The notes: a model not told the origin generated them from the sequence alone. A DNA stretch of 22,029 nucleotides from an uncultured Veillonella sp. (GCF_934190855.1 NZ_CAKPTN010000011.1:1-22029); one strand, 5' to 3'. Positions 7,602 through 15,287 are shown, numbered from the stretch's first letter. Numbers and translations are program-made.

Positions 7602-7949
7602 ATGACACATACACAATTAAAAGAACTCGTTCAAGCTTTATTAGATGCACCTACAAGCAACCCTACATTAAAAGAATTTGCACAATCTTGGATCAATGCA
7701 GAAGGCAAACCTGAACAAGAAGAACTTACTAAACAACTCGTATCTGTAGCAGAACAAAACATTGCTTTTATCGATGAAACCATTGGCTTTGCAGGCTCTG
7801 AACTCGCTACACAAATCCTTGGTGCAGAAGGCGCAGCTAACCTATTACAACACGCTAAAGACATTAAAGCACAAGGCGCAGAATTCTGTGACTGCCCTGG
7901 ATGTGTGGCATGTAAACACGTTATTGATTTGAAGGCAGAAATTGCATAA
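7602..7949 (+). CDS. Small protein with C-terminal CxCxxCxxC cluster
   Basis: The 115-aa product is mostly helical and acidic (MTHTQLKELVQALLDAPTSN at the start) and ends in a compact Cys group: C96, C98, C101, C104, followed by H106. This could bind zinc, another metal or an Fe-S cluster. No signal peptide or membrane segment is seen, so it is probably cytoplasmic. AAAGGAGA precedes the ATG. Codon use is that of a well-expressed gene, and it has its own promoter and two downstream hairpins, so it is a single-gene unit. I believe similar small proteins occur in other Negativicutes, but I cannot name a proven function. Confidence 0.85.
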   Translation: MTHTQLKELVQALLDAPTSNPTLKEFAQSWINAEGKPEQEELTKQLVSVAEQNIAFIDETIGFAGSELATQILGAEGAANLLQHAKDIKAQGAEFCDCPGCVACKHVIDLKAEIA

Positions 7950-7963
7950 TCATCTAAACTTAC

Positions 7964-7997
7964 AGTGGTTATCTACAATGTATAGATAGCCACTTTT
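7964..7997 (+). terminator. Terminator after the Cys-cluster gene
   Basis: AGTGG(T)TATCTA pairs with TAGATAGCCACT, followed by TTTT on the plus strand, 15 bp after the stop codon. Confidence 0.8.
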
Positions 7998-8003
7998 CCA
8001 TAA

Positions 8004-8034
8004 GAAAAGCCCCTGTTTAAAACAGGGGCTTTCG
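8004..8034. terminator. Bidirectional terminator between convergent genes
   Basis: AAAGCCCCTGTTT and AAACAGGGGCTTT form a long stem with A- and T-rich flanks on both strands. It lies between the plus-strand gene at 7602 and the end of the ABC operon at 8036, and can serve both. Confidence 0.88.
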
Positions 8035-8035
8035 T

Positions 8036-8776
8036 TTACTCACTTGCTTCTACAAGTGCTTTTGTATAAGGATGTACCGCTTCTTTGAGTCGTTTTGATT
8101 CGATAATTTCAACGATGTGTCCGTCTTTCATAACGATGATTCGGTCTGTTACAGCTTGTAAAAGTCCTATGTCATGGCTGACGAATACGTAGCCGAAGGG
8201 TTGTTCCGTATGGAGTTTTTGTAATAGGTCTAGCACTAGTTTTTGATTTACCGCATCAAGGGCTGATGTAGGTTCATCAAAGAGTACTAGTTTTGGATGC
8301 ATCAACATAATCCTTGCCAGTACTACACGTTGCAGCTGACCACCACTTACTTCGTGAGGGTATTTCTGAACAATGGTTTCAGGTAGATCTACATGTTGAA
8401 TCCATTTGCGGATATCTTCCTTTGCAGCGGCTATATCCATAAGCCCATAGTTGATATATGGTTCTAAAAGAAAAGCTTCTAAATTCATCCGCGGCGGAAT
8501 GATCGCCAAGGGATTTTGAAACATCATCTGCATAGAACGATATAATTCTCTATGATTTTTAATAGATGTAATATCTGCGCCGAATAATTGCAAAGTACCA
8601 GAGGTAGGCGCTTCTAACATCGCAATGAGTTTAAGAAGTGTACTTTTACCAGAACCACTACCACCAGCAATACCTACCCGTTCATTCTCCGCTACAGAGA
8701 AAGATACATCATCAACAGCACGAACCGTATGATTGTGGTTTGTATATTGTTTACAGATATTCTCGAGTTGAATCAT
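8036..8776 (-). CDS. ABC importer ATPase, DppF/NikE type
   Basis: The 246-aa product is an ABC ATPase: Walker A GGSGSGKST (38-46), Q-loop at FQNP (87-90), signature VSGGQLQR (143-150), Walker B LVLFDE (163-168) and the switch His H201 in VSHD. It is shorter than oligopeptide-type OppF/DppF (~320 aa) and near the length of NikE and CntF, lacking the long C-terminal extension. It powers uptake at the cytoplasmic face as a heterodimer with the ATPase encoded at 8778. The start is one base after that gene's stop, so the two are coupled. Last gene of the five-gene importer operon. Its substrate is that of the operon: a peptide-like, nickel or metallophore ligand. Confidence 0.93.
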   Translation of the reverse strand: MIQLENICKQYTNHNHTVRAVDDVSFSVAENERVGIAGGSGSGKSTLLKLIAMLEAPTSGTLQLFGADITSIKNHRELYRSMQMMFQNPLAIIPPRMNLEAFLLEPYINYGLMDIAAAKEDIRKWIQHVDLPETIVQKYPHEVSGGQLQRVVLARIMLMHPKLVLFDEPTSALDAVNQKLVLDLLQKLHTEQPFGYVFVSHDIGLLQAVTDRIIVMKDGHIVEIIESKRLKEAVHPYTKALVEASE

Positions 8777-8777
8777 A

Positions 8778-9545
8778 CTACACCACTTTCATTACGGAAT
8801 CTAACAAAATACGAGTATACTCATCTTTTGGGCATGTCATAACCTCTTCGGTGGAGCCTACTTCAACGAGCTGTCCCTTATTCATAACGCCAATTCTATT
8901 GGCAATTTGTGCGGCCGACTTGATATTATGGGTTACGATAATCACCGTTGCGCCAAGAGCTTGTGTTACCTCTTTTAAAAGTTCTAATACAGAGGCTTGC
9001 ACGAGCATATCTAAGGCACTAGTCGGTTCGTCGGCAAATACGATGCTAGGCTTTAAGATGAGACTTAAAGCTATAGCTAGTCGCTGTTGCATGCCACCGC
9101 TTAATTGAAACGGATAAGACTGTAAAATCCGCTCGCCATCATTGAGATGAACTAACTTTAACATGTCGATGACGCGAGCTATTTCATAGCTTTCACCATG
9201 AGCACGGAACAAATCTTTGAAGTGATTTTCTACAGTGCGATTTGGATTTAAATAGGCGCTAGGGTTTTGAAAGATCATAGAAATCTTGGTTCCCCGTAAT
9301 TGTCGCCAATCACTGGCTTTCAAGGTAGAAACATCTGTACCATTTAAGAGGATTTGACCACTAATGGTAGCTTGTTTCAAAATGCCAAAGGCGGCGCGAA
9401 CTAACGTAGATTTACCAGAGCCACTTTCACCAACGATGGCAAAGACCTCACCAGTAGGTACGGAGAAGGATACATTCCGTACCGCTTGCTCCGAACCATA
9501 TGAAATCGATACATCATCAAATACGATACAATCAGATTTATTCAA
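8778..9545 (-). CDS. ABC importer ATPase, DppD/NikD type
   Basis: The 255-aa product has Walker A GESGSGKST (39-47), Q-loop FQNP (92-95), signature LSGGMQQR (148-155), Walker B IVFADE (168-173) and switch His H206. The length matches NikD/CntD rather than the longer peptide-type DppD. It pairs with the ATPase at 8036. The frame begins with TTG at 9545, inside the end of the upstream binding-protein gene (8-bp overlap), with AAAGGA at good spacing. TTG is therefore the likely start, and the pair is translationally linked. Confidence 0.92.
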   Translation of the reverse strand: MNKSDCIVFDDVSISYGSEQAVRNVSFSVPTGEVFAIVGESGSGKSTLVRAAFGILKQATISGQILLNGTDVSTLKASDWRQLRGTKISMIFQNPSAYLNPNRTVENHFKDLFRAHGESYEIARVIDMLKLVHLNDGERILQSYPFQLSGGMQQRLAIALSLILKPSIVFADEPTSALDMLVQASVLELLKEVTQALGATVIIVTHNIKSAAQIANRIGVMNKGQLVEVGSTEEVMTCPKDEYTRILLDSVMKVV

Positions 9546-11061
9546 TAGTAGAATCCTTTGTTAATAAGTAGTAATCGATTGGATGTACTGGTACATTTTT
9601 AACCTTTGTAGTGGATACAACAGTTGCACTTGGATACATCAAGTAGATATCTGTTACGTCATCAACTAGCAATTGTTGCGCTTGTTTAGCTTTATTAGCA
9701 CGTTCATTTTGATCAAATGTTACGGACAATTGATCGATTAATGCATCCACTTGAGGGTTGGAGTAAGCACCAACGTTTGCTTTAGCACCAGTTTGGTAGA
9801 ACAAGCTGAGGTACCAGTAAGGGTCATTTGTAGACATAGTAATGGCAGCACGTTCTACCATATCAAAGCCATCTGTACCAAGTGTATCTACTTCACCAGC
9901 GCTTTGTAATTTTTTAAGGGTTACTGCAATGCCCGCTTGTTTCAATTCTTGTTGAATTTCTTCGTATAAGCTTGTGTCTTTACCCCAAATAGCAAGAGTT
10001 AGAGCCAATTCTTTACCATCTTTAGCATAGATGCCGTTTGCATTTTTAGCATAGCCAGCTTGAGTCAAGAGTTGGTCCGCTTTAGCTACATCTGTCATCG
10101 GTTTATTAGCAATAGAATCAAAACCTAAATTAGCAGATGGTGGGAATGGAGCTCCACCTGGAGTCGCACCATTACCAATGATTTTCGCCATAGAATCATA
10201 GTTAATAATATGAGCAATAGCGGAACGTACAGCTTTGTCATGTAATGGAGAAACTTCAGTATGGTTCAATTTCAACATAAGCACACGAACACCTGCAACG
10301 TCTTGAGTGTTGAAGCCATCTTTGAACAAGCTGCGGTTAGCAGAGTCCACTTTTTGGATTACATCAACGTCTTTAGATTGTAACGCCATAGCGCGTTTAT
10401 TGTTGTCTTCGATGTCTTTTACAGTTACAGTATCAAGAGCTGGTTTGCCGCCCCAGTAATCTGCGAAGGCAGAGAGTTCGATTGTTTCACCTTTTGTGAA
10501 GGAATTGATTTTATAAGGACCTGTAAGAACTGGTTTAGATGCTACATCCTTAAGATCTGCAGTGTCCATGATAACGAACGCTGGTTCAGTTAAGCTAGAT
10601 AACAAGGAACCATTAGGTTCTGTTGTTTTAATAATCAAGTTTTGACCATCTACCGTGATGGACTCGATTTTTACAGCTTTCGCGGAACGAGCACTTTGTT
10701 TCATTGTGTACTCGATAGACTCTTTAACCTTTTGTGGAGTCATAGGCGTACCATTATGGAATTTTACATTTTCACGGATGTGGAATTTCCAAGTTGTAGG
10801 GTCCACATTTTCCCAAGAATCTGCCAATTGAGGGGCAAATTTCATATCTGGTGTAACAACAGCCAAGTTTTCACCAGCACCGATACGAGTCAAAGTCCAC
10901 GCATCCCACTCGTGAGTTGGATCTAATGTTTCACCAAACCAATACAAACCAACATTCATATGCTTCCCTTGTTTGCCGTCTTTAGCTGTATCGCTACCGC
11001 AACCAACCAAGAGAGCTACCATGCACAGCATAGTTAGACACGCTAGTAACCAACGTTTCAT
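9538..11061 (-). CDS. Substrate-binding lipoprotein of the ABC importer (SBP family 5)
   Basis: The 507-aa product starts MKRWLLACLTMLCMVALLVG and has a lipobox LVGC with the acylated Cys at 21, so it is a membrane-anchored lipoprotein. The rest matches the family 5 periplasmic binding proteins (DppA/OppA/NikA/CntA): LADSWENVDPTTWKFHIREN followed by VKFHNGTPMT, TGPYKINSF, FADYWGGKPALDTV and AVRSAIAHIINYDSMA. The C-terminus (VSTTKVKNVPVHPIDYYL) resembles NikA's end more than that of peptide binders, but the ligand cannot be fixed. The start at 11061 has AAGGAGAAG upstream and yields a proper signal peptide. It lies after the permease genes, an order also seen in some metallophore importers. 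Confidence 0.92.
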   Translation of the reverse strand: MKRWLLACLTMLCMVALLVGCGSDTAKDGKQGKHMNVGLYWFGETLDPTHEWDAWTLTRIGAGENLAVVTPDMKFAPQLADSWENVDPTTWKFHIRENVKFHNGTPMTPQKVKESIEYTMKQSARSAKAVKIESITVDGQNLIIKTTEPNGSLLSSLTEPAFVIMDTADLKDVASKPVLTGPYKINSFTKGETIELSAFADYWGGKPALDTVTVKDIEDNNKRAMALQSKDVDVIQKVDSANRSLFKDGFNTQDVAGVRVLMLKLNHTEVSPLHDKAVRSAIAHIINYDSMAKIIGNGATPGGAPFPPSANLGFDSIANKPMTDVAKADQLLTQAGYAKNANGIYAKDGKELALTLAIWGKDTSLYEEIQQELKQAGIAVTLKKLQSAGEVDTLGTDGFDMVERAAITMSTNDPYWYLSLFYQTGAKANVGAYSNPQVDALIDQLSVTFDQNERANKAKQAQQLLVDDVTDIYLMYPSATVVSTTKVKNVPVHPIDYYLLTKDSTIE

Positions 11062-11130
11062 AACTTCTCCTTTTTTGAACATAACCTCTGTGAAAGAGGC
11101 TTTCACCATAAAACTCTATACACAGCGCGG

Positions 11131-11940
11131 TTAGCGAGATACATCGAGAGCATCGCGCAACGCATCGCCAATATAGTTAAATAAAACAACAGTAATAAAA
11201 ATTGCAAGCCCTGGATAAATTAACAGCCATGGCGCAGTTTGTAGAAAATCTCGGGAGCTCAACAAAATAACGCCCCACTCTGGATCTGGCGGTTGTACAC
11301 CAATCCCGATGAGTGAGAAACTGGCTACCAAGATGATAGTCTCCCCTAGATGTTGAATAATGACAATCAACAACGGCGGCAATACATTCGGCAAAATATA
11401 TCGACTCAGGATTCGTAGGTTCGAAGCACCCGACATGCGAGCAAAGGTAATATACTCTGCATGGCGTTCAATCTGTACGAGGCCTCTCGTGATACGCGCA
11501 TATTCTGCCCATTTAGTAATGCACAGGGACAGGATGACATTCGTAATGCTTGGCCCCATGATACCGATGAAAGCAATGGCAATAACCATATTCGGGAATC
11601 CTAGTACCAAATCAATCAAGCGAGATAACCAACGGTCGATGCGCGGTGTAGAGAAGCCAGCCAATCCGCCAATAACGATGCCGATAGCACCGCTGATACC
11701 GATAATGGTGAAAGCAATACCTAACGAAGCTTTACCGCCATAGAGGATGCGAGACCAAACATCTCGCCCTAACTGATCAGTACCTAATAAGTGAGTACTG
11801 CTTATATCTTGTAAGCGGTCTGCCACACTAGTTGTCTCCGGATCGAATGGTGCTATATAAGGAGCACATAGGAAAAATACAACCCATAGAGCTGCTAATA
11901 CCAACATAGCATATAAAGTGTAAGGCTTTCGTCTATTCAT
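11131..11940 (-). CDS. ABC importer permease, DppC/NikC type
   Basis: The 269-aa inner-membrane protein has one N-terminal helix (YTLYAMLVLAALWVVFFL), the DppC-type TDQLGRDVWSRILYGGKASL block near residue 54, and five further hydrophobic segments. The cytoplasmic EAA loop for ATPase docking is seen as YITFARMSGASNLRILSRYI, about 110 residues from the C-terminus. The start overlaps the preceding permease gene by 8 bp and follows AAAGGAGG. It should form a heterodimeric channel with the permease at 11933. Confidence 0.94.
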   Translation of the reverse strand: MNRRKPYTLYAMLVLAALWVVFFLCAPYIAPFDPETTSVADRLQDISSTHLLGTDQLGRDVWSRILYGGKASLGIAFTIIGISGAIGIVIGGLAGFSTPRIDRWLSRLIDLVLGFPNMVIAIAFIGIMGPSITNVILSLCITKWAEYARITRGLVQIERHAEYITFARMSGASNLRILSRYILPNVLPPLLIVIIQHLGETIILVASFSLIGIGVQPPDPEWGVILLSSRDFLQTAPWLLIYPGLAIFITVVLFNYIGDALRDALDVSR

Positions 11941-12904
11941 AGGAGCCTCCTTTTATAGCGGCTCTTCGTTTTGGATTTAGCCAAAAGCTCAAAATATCGA
12001 TGATAATATTAATCACGATAAACACCATAGTAATCCAAATAATGTAGCCTTGCATCAAAACATAATCGCGAGCCACAATGCCTTGCACCATCATGTAACC
12101 AAAGCCTTTTAGGGCGAATACCATTTCAATAACGGCAGACCCACCTAGCATGGCACCCATCGTTACGCCCATCATGGGCAATAACATAAGACCTACATGG
12201 GGGAAGATATAACGGGTATACACCATCCACTCAGGTAGCCCCAACGCGCGAGCACCTTGCACAAAAGGCTGACGAGATACTTCTAAAATGGCATTCCGTA
12301 ATCGACGAATGTAGAGTCCACAGATCCACAAAGCAAGGGTAACTGCAGGCAATACATAGGCAGCAAAGCCCTTTGTATTCGTCACGGATACGAGCTGTAA
12401 TTTGACACCAAATAGATACAATAGCAGTAGGCCTACCCAAAAGCCTGGGATAGCTAACGCTAAAAACGTAACTAAACGGATAACATGATCTACCCAAGAA
12501 TCCTGATATTTTGCAGCTAATATACCAAGAGGAATAGTTACAACGATGCCGATTAGAAGTGCTAACGATACAAGACCTAATGTATTCGGTAAAGCACCAC
12601 CTAAAATCGTAGACACCGGCAACGCATACAGAATAGACTCACCAAAGTCCCCTTGTACAATTTGACCTAACCAACGTAAGTATTGCTGCCACCAAGGATC
12701 ATTGAGCCCTAACTGCTCTCGTAGCTGTGCAACTACAACCGGATCAGGATTAGCCCCTAACAGATTAAACTTCATCGACACGGGATCAATAGGAGATAAT
12801 TTTATCAATACAAATGTACCGATAGTAACCACCAATAAAATACCTACAATACTTGCCAAACGCTGTAGTATTAATCGATACAATACATCACCTGCCTTCT
12901 TCAT
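11933..12904 (-). CDS. ABC importer permease, DppB/NikB type, first gene of the operon
   Basis: The ~323-aa protein has an N-terminal helix (LASIVGILLVVTIGTFVLI), the family block LGLNDPWWQQYLRWLGQIVQ and GDFGES near residue 69-95, and further hydrophobic helices with an EAA loop (VQGARALGLPEWMVYTRYI). The start is uncertain. ATG at 12904 (MKKAGDVLYRL) has no Shine-Dalgarno sequence because AT-rich DNA and the TATAT repeat lie right upstream. A TTG at 12883 (giving MYRLILQRL) has AAGGCAGG upstream and is an alternative. The transcript's 5' end contains the repeat and the Fur-like sites, so this gene sits directly under that control region. Confidence 0.92.
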   Translation of the reverse strand: MKKAGDVLYRLILQRLASIVGILLVVTIGTFVLIKLSPIDPVSMKFNLLGANPDPVVVAQLREQLGLNDPWWQQYLRWLGQIVQGDFGESILYALPVSTILGGALPNTLGLVSLALLIGIVVTIPLGILAAKYQDSWVDHVIRLVTFLALAIPGFWVGLLLLYLFGVKLQLVSVTNTKGFAAYVLPAVTLALWICGLYIRRLRNAILEVSRQPFVQGARALGLPEWMVYTRYIFPHVGLMLLPMMGVTMGAMLGGSAVIEMVFALKGFGYMMVQGIVARDYVLMQGYIIWITMVFIVINIIIDILSFWLNPKRRAAIKGGSYE

Positions 12905-12915
12905 CAAATAATAAC

Positions 12916-12953
12916 TATATTATATTATATTATATTATATTATATTATATTAT
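12916..12953. repeat. Pentanucleotide tandem repeat (TATAT), 7.6 copies
   Basis: Seven complete TATAT units plus three bases run without interruption from 12916 to 12953. The repeat ends 11 bp before the start of the importer's first gene and touches the nearer Fur-like site. Such short tandem repeats can gain or lose units by slippage. Here this would change the leader length or, if the TATAAT at its outer edge is used, sequences next to the -10 box. Confidence 0.95.
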
Positions 12954-12967
12954 AACAATAATTCTCA
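12953..12967. promoter_or_regulatory. Second, weaker Fur-box-like site
   Basis: The 15-mer is TAACAAT-A-ATTCTCA. One arm is a perfect Fur half-site (ATTCTCA) and the other matches at 5 of 7. Its centre is 41 bp from the centre of the stronger site. On the minus strand it lies next to TATAAT (12949-12954). Confidence 0.6.
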
Positions 12968-12987
12968 TTTTTAGATATACTCCTATG

Positions 12988-13016
12988 TATATATTAGAAT
13001 AATTCTCATTATGAAA
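12988..13016 (-). promoter_or_regulatory. Possible promoter of the ABC importer operon
   Basis: The minus strand has TTTCAT (13011-13016) and TATATA (12988-12993) at 17-bp spacing, with the better Fur-like site filling the spacer. The -35 is weak. A TATAAT at 12949-12954 is an alternative -10. Confidence 0.4.
12994..13008. promoter_or_regulatory. Fur-box-like operator upstream of the ABC importer
   Basis: TTAGAAT-A-ATTCTCA is a 7-1-7 inverted repeat; on the minus strand it reads TGAGAAT-T-ATTCTAA, with one mismatch from a perfect palindrome. This is the classic Fur core. It lies between the proposed -35 and -10, so a metal-loaded Fur would block transcription and iron limitation would turn the importer on. 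Confidence 0.72.
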
Positions 13017-13032
13017 TTTTGGCATATATACT

Positions 13033-13058
13033 AAAACGGCCCCTCATGAGAGGAGCCG
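13033..13058 (-). terminator. Terminator after the tandem secreted-protein pair
   Basis: On the minus strand CGGC-TCCTC pairs with GAGGG-GCCG around a short loop, followed by TTTT. It lies about 80 bp after the stop of the gene at 13140, upstream of the importer control region. Confidence 0.75.
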
Positions 13059-13139
13059 CTTCTTATATAACCCTTACAGTGTCCATGCGAGTGTTTCACC
13101 ACAGCTCGCATGCCTATCCCACTAGGCTGGACTGTTATA

Positions 13140-13742
13140 TTATTTTGTATATGCTGCATGTGCTGCATGTGCTGTAGGTGCAACAGTGTTAGCAATGATG
13201 GCTTTTGCCATGTCGCGAGTTACAGGGCGTTCAAAGTACATCGCATGTGTTTGACCATCTTTCGTCCAACCTGCGAGGTATACCATTTTGTCGCCACCTT
13301 TGAAAGTAACCTTTGTACCGTTTACCTTTTCTGTAGCTGTAACACGATAATCCTTATAATCACCACTGATATCACCTGTTGCATTAGCTACGCGATAAAT
13401 GATGCGTTTACCTGCCGCTTGATTACGAGTTGCATCTTCGCCAGCTTGGTAAACATACACAACTTGCAAAACATCTTTTTCAATAGTGCTTACAGACTCA
13501 ATATTATAGCCCACAGGTAATACTTTAGGTAGATGAGGCATAATATTCATGTATTTAGCGGCTTCATTAATAGTGCTAAATTCATGCATAGGATTTGGCA
13601 TACCAACCATTGCCGCTGCCTGTTCTGCAACTACAGGTTTAGCTGGATCTGGTTTTACATCAAAAGTACCTTGTGCACCAGCAACAGTATAAGAACCTAC
13701 ACAAGCACATGCAACTGCCATTAATACAAATTTTTTAACCAT
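13140..13742 (-). CDS. Secreted 200-aa protein, second of a tandem paralogous pair
   Basis: The start at 13742 gives a signal peptide MVKKFVLMAVACACVG with likely cleavage after AGA near residue 23, so it is exported. The mature part shares long blocks with its neighbour at 13789: LPVGYNI, EKDVLQVVYVY, NGTKVTFKGGDKMVYLAGW, KDGQ.H and F.RPVTRDMAKAII. The C-terminus has a His/Ala-rich repeat (HAAHAAYTK), from a near-perfect 9-bp DNA repeat, absent from its neighbour. Fold loosely resembles DUF4367-type domains. A frame 25 codons longer exists but lacks a signal peptide and would overlap the upstream gene. The start follows AAGGGAG. Cotranscribed with the 13789 gene (46-bp gap). Function unknown. 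Confidence 0.87.
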   Translation of the reverse strand: MVKKFVLMAVACACVGSYTVAGAQGTFDVKPDPAKPVVAEQAAAMVGMPNPMHEFSTINEAAKYMNIMPHLPKVLPVGYNIESVSTIEKDVLQVVYVYQAGEDATRNQAAGKRIIYRVANATGDISGDYKDYRVTATEKVNGTKVTFKGGDKMVYLAGWTKDGQTHAMYFERPVTRDMAKAIIANTVAPTAHAAHAAYTK

Positions 13743-13788
13743 GGGTATAATCTCCCTTCGCGTAACATAAAAAGTATTAAAAACACAT

Positions 13789-14391
13789 TTATTTTGTATG
13801 TGATTTTTTCTCAACAATATTACGGATAATAGCCTTCGCCATATCTCGTGTAACGGGACGCTGAAATTCTAAAGAGTGATTTTGTCCATCTTTCATCCAA
13901 GATGCAAGATAAACCATTTTCTTACCACCTTTGAAAGTAACCTTTGTACCATCTACACGTTCAGTATCTATAACCTTATGAATCTTATGGTCATCGCTGA
14001 TATCACCCTTTAATGTAGTAGATGTACGATAAAAAATAAGAGCACCACCGGCTTTATTTACGTACGGATCTATACCGGGTTCATACACGTACACAACCTG
14101 TAAAATGTCTTTCTCTAAAGTTATAACAGATTGAATATTAAATCCTACAGGTAACAACTTTGGCATCTGAGGTCTAAATCCTATATATTCAGACGCTGCT
14201 TCTACAGTGGTAAATACATGTACAGGACTTGGCATAACAACGCCAGGAACAGCTGCTTCAACAGACATTTCTAATGGTTCAGAAACTTTAGTTTGTGCAT
14301 CCATAGTACCTTGAGCCTTAACAACTCCATAGGTACCTATACAGACGCAAGCTAACGCCATCAAAAAAGATTTCTTTAGTAGTGAGGTCAT
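13789..14391 (-). CDS. Secreted 200-aa protein, first of a tandem paralogous pair
   Basis: Signal peptide LKKSFLMALACVCIGTYGVV with likely cleavage after VKA near residue 27; exported. It is the same length as, and clearly homologous to, the gene directly downstream, so they arose by tandem duplication. Shared features include FTTVEAA at the start of the domain, LPVGFNI, EKDILQVVYVY, DGTKVTFKGGKKMVYLASW and RPVTRDMAKAI. It ends in a basic VEKKSHTK tail. The start at 14391 is chosen because GTGGAG, itself a possible upstream GTG start, is positioned as its ribosome binding site. A good promoter lies upstream. Function unknown; membership in a three-copy family (with 5976) suggests a cell-envelope role. 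Confidence 0.87.
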   Translation of the reverse strand: MTSLLKKSFLMALACVCIGTYGVVKAQGTMDAQTKVSEPLEMSVEAAVPGVVMPSPVHVFTTVEAASEYIGFRPQMPKLLPVGFNIQSVITLEKDILQVVYVYEPGIDPYVNKAGGALIFYRTSTTLKGDISDDHKIHKVIDTERVDGTKVTFKGGKKMVYLASWMKDGQNHSLEFQRPVTRDMAKAIIRNIVEKKSHTK

Positions 14392-14450
14392 AATAATATA
14401 CTCCACAAAATATATTTTGTAAAATTATATTTATTAAAACACGCTTAATA

Positions 14451-14479
14451 AGTATATCCTAAATGATATAGGATTTCAA
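14451..14479 (-). promoter_or_regulatory. Promoter of the tandem secreted-protein pair
   Basis: The minus strand has TTGAAA (14474-14479) and TATACT (14451-14456) at exactly 17 bp. The spacer holds an imperfect inverted repeat (ATCCTA/TTAGGAT), a possible operator. Confidence 0.75.
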
Positions 14480-14528
14480 GTAATAAATGCTAGCTATATC
14501 ATTTTAACAAGCTTAGTATAATAACCTA

Positions 14529-15287
14529 TTATTTCTTATGTACCATAAAGCCTGCCGCTTGTTGGTTTGCCATGATGGTTACATCAGAGATTTGTAAGCG
14601 TTTAGGTTGGTTAGTTACATACAACACAACATCCGCTACGTCCTCTGGTTGTACAGCCTCAATACCGGCATATACAGATTTTGCTCGTTCCGCATCACCG
14701 TGGAATCGCACTTCACTAAATGGAGTTTCTACGATGCCTGGTTGAATGGTGGTAACCTTAATATCTGTGGCTATGGTATCCATGCGAATGCCATCGCTCA
14801 AGGTCTTTACCGCTGCCTTTGTAGCGCAGTATACTGCACCATTAGGATATGCATAAATACCTGCAGTGGAACCCATATTTACAATATGGCCTTCGTTTTT
14901 ATCAATCATAAAAGGTAGTACTGCTTTTGTTACATATAAAAGACCTTTCACATTGGTATCAATCATAGTCACCGCATCATCAACAGCACTATCTTGGAAA
15001 GGATCAAGCCCTTGTGCAAGACCAGCATTATTCACGAGCACATCGACGCCACCAAAAGCCTCGATAGCAGCAGGCACCTTGCTTTCCACATCCTCACGAC
15101 TACGCACATCAAGAACTAAAGTCTCAACACGCACGCCATATTCCTTAGACAAGCGAGCCTGTACCTCGTCGAGCAACTCAGAACGACGACCAGAAATCAA
15201 CACATTATCGCCATACTTGGCATACGCCTCAGCAATACAAAGACCAATACCAGACGTTGCGCCAGTGACAAAAACATTACGAGCCAT
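14529..15287 (-). CDS. Short-chain dehydrogenase/reductase (YdfG-like)
   Basis: The 252-aa product is a classical SDR: cofactor motif TGATSGIG (8-15), NNAG (86-89) and catalytic S140, Y153 and K157 in YCATK. Arg residues after strand 2 (SGRRSE, 32-37) favour NADP(H). The C-terminal half (IQPGIVETPF, then QPEDVADVVLYVTNQP) resembles YdfG-type 3-hydroxy acid/serine dehydrogenases, which oxidise L-serine or reduce malonic semialdehyde. That substrate assignment is by resemblance only. AGGAGG precedes the ATG. It appears to be its own unit between the fix operon's hairpin and the promoter of the secreted-protein pair. Confidence 0.92.
   Translation of the reverse strand: MARNVFVTGATSGIGLCIAEAYAKYGDNVLISGRRSELLDEVQARLSKEYGVRVETLVLDVRSREDVESKVPAAIEAFGGVDVLVNNAGLAQGLDPFQDSAVDDAVTMIDTNVKGLLYVTKAVLPFMIDKNEGHIVNMGSTAGIYAYPNGAVYCATKAAVKTLSDGIRMDTIATDIKVTTIQPGIVETPFSEVRFHGDAERAKSVYAGIEAVQPEDVADVVLYVTNQPKRLQISDVTIMANQQAAGFMVHKK

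Noticed and set aside
11084..11100. Hairpin CCTCT/AGAGG between the permease and binding-protein genes
   Set aside because: The stem is only 5-6 bp and no T-run follows on the minus strand; it may be an intercistronic stem, but support is too weak to annotate.
8036..12904. Assigning the importer firmly as a nickel (nikABCDE) or peptide (dpp) system
   Set aside because: The family spans several ligands and the binding-site residues cannot be judged from sequence alone, so gene symbols were left empty.
12916..12953. CRISPR-like or satellite array
   Set aside because: Units are 5 bp with no spacers; this is a simple tandem repeat.
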